14,124 nucleotides of DNA, from contig VSPO01000091.1 in assembly GCA_009775375.1 (NCBI GenBank), positions 1-14,124 on the forward strand. The letters are read 5' to 3'. Every line of letters begins with the position of its first letter. Positions within the stretch are counted from its first letter, which is position 1. Source of the DNA: Muribaculaceae bacterium. GTDB lineage: Bacteria; Bacteroidota; Bacteroidia; Bacteroidales; Muribaculaceae. The translations under genes were made by a program, and so were the position numbers. Positions 13,967-14,124 of this stretch are shown here, piece by piece. The notes beneath the pieces are model-generated. The model had not been told where the DNA came from and did no database searches. It saw only the letters and a list, made by a program, of their open reading frames with translations.

Positions 13967-14124
13967 TGCAAATATGACATTCGAGTTTATAGTGACTCGA
14001 CAATAATTTTTAATAACTAAATTATTCATGAGAAAAAAACAATGATTTTTGGGGTCAAGCCGAAAGCACGGTGCATATGTTAAATTGGGCAATTAGAAGT
14101 GTTAAATTTTTAGGCGTAGAGTTT
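13967..14124 (+). other. untranslated leader of a gene beyond the window
   Basis: Downstream of the promoter there are two small hairpins: TCGAGT/ACTCGA (13981-14000) and AATAATTT/AAATTATT (14002-14026). The only starts give very short frames, such as MRKKQ and a 13-residue one, which look like chance. The leader is at least about 150 nt long, which leaves room for attenuation-type control. Confidence 0.4.

Overview
The window looks like Bacteroidota, most likely order Bacteroidales. The evidence is two close matches to the Bacteroidota promoter consensus (TTTG, about 19-20 bp, TAnnTTTG), a SusC/TonB-receptor-like outer-membrane protein, a DUF3244 secreted protein, several lipoproteins, and a membrane-anchored TPR/HTH regulator. 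No species is assigned. Two parts differ in composition. Bases 1 to about 10,300 are AT-rich and coded entirely on the minus strand. Bases from about 10,600 to 13,755 are clearly more GC-rich and coded on the plus strand. The junction carries a decayed piece of a tyrosine recombinase, so the left part is probably an acquired island.

The left part is a ribosomally made, modified peptide (RiPP) gene cluster read right to left. It begins with a regulator pair: an XRE-type repressor-like protein and a 588-residue TPR/transmembrane/HTH regulator, closed by a good terminator. After a 335-bp gap holding a Bacteroidota-type promoter and a perfect 25-bp palindrome come a DUF3244 protein, two lipoproteins, precursor peptide A (56 aa), a radical SAM/SPASM maturase (503 aa), an outer-membrane beta-barrel protein (759 aa), precursor peptide B (59 aa), and a C39-peptidase ABC exporter that runs off the left edge. 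The two precursors share a double-glycine leader and a core ending in two tandem copies of an 8-residue unit, C-x-P-G-[PN]-A-V-[SG]. Precursor A has no entry among ORFs of 60 codons or more and was found by reading the gap. Each precursor gene is followed by a strong RNA hairpin just before the next gene.

The inferred pathway is as follows. The radical SAM enzyme modifies the Cys/Pro/Gly repeat core. The C39 domain cuts after Gly-Gly during export. The outer-membrane protein handles passage or binding at the outer membrane. The lipoproteins could be immunity or accessory factors. The exporter reading frame changes character at about base 77, where its ATPase domain should begin, into 33-bp tandem repeats. 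It may therefore be broken, or the assembly may be chimeric there.

The right part is an ordinary chromosomal operon with its own promoter: a COG0731-like radical SAM protein, an LD-carboxypeptidase fused to a MazG-like pyrophosphohydrolase, and a membrane-anchored family 2 glycosyltransferase. The last 369 bp have no gene but hold an 11-bp tandem repeat array and an exact-consensus promoter pointing off the right edge.
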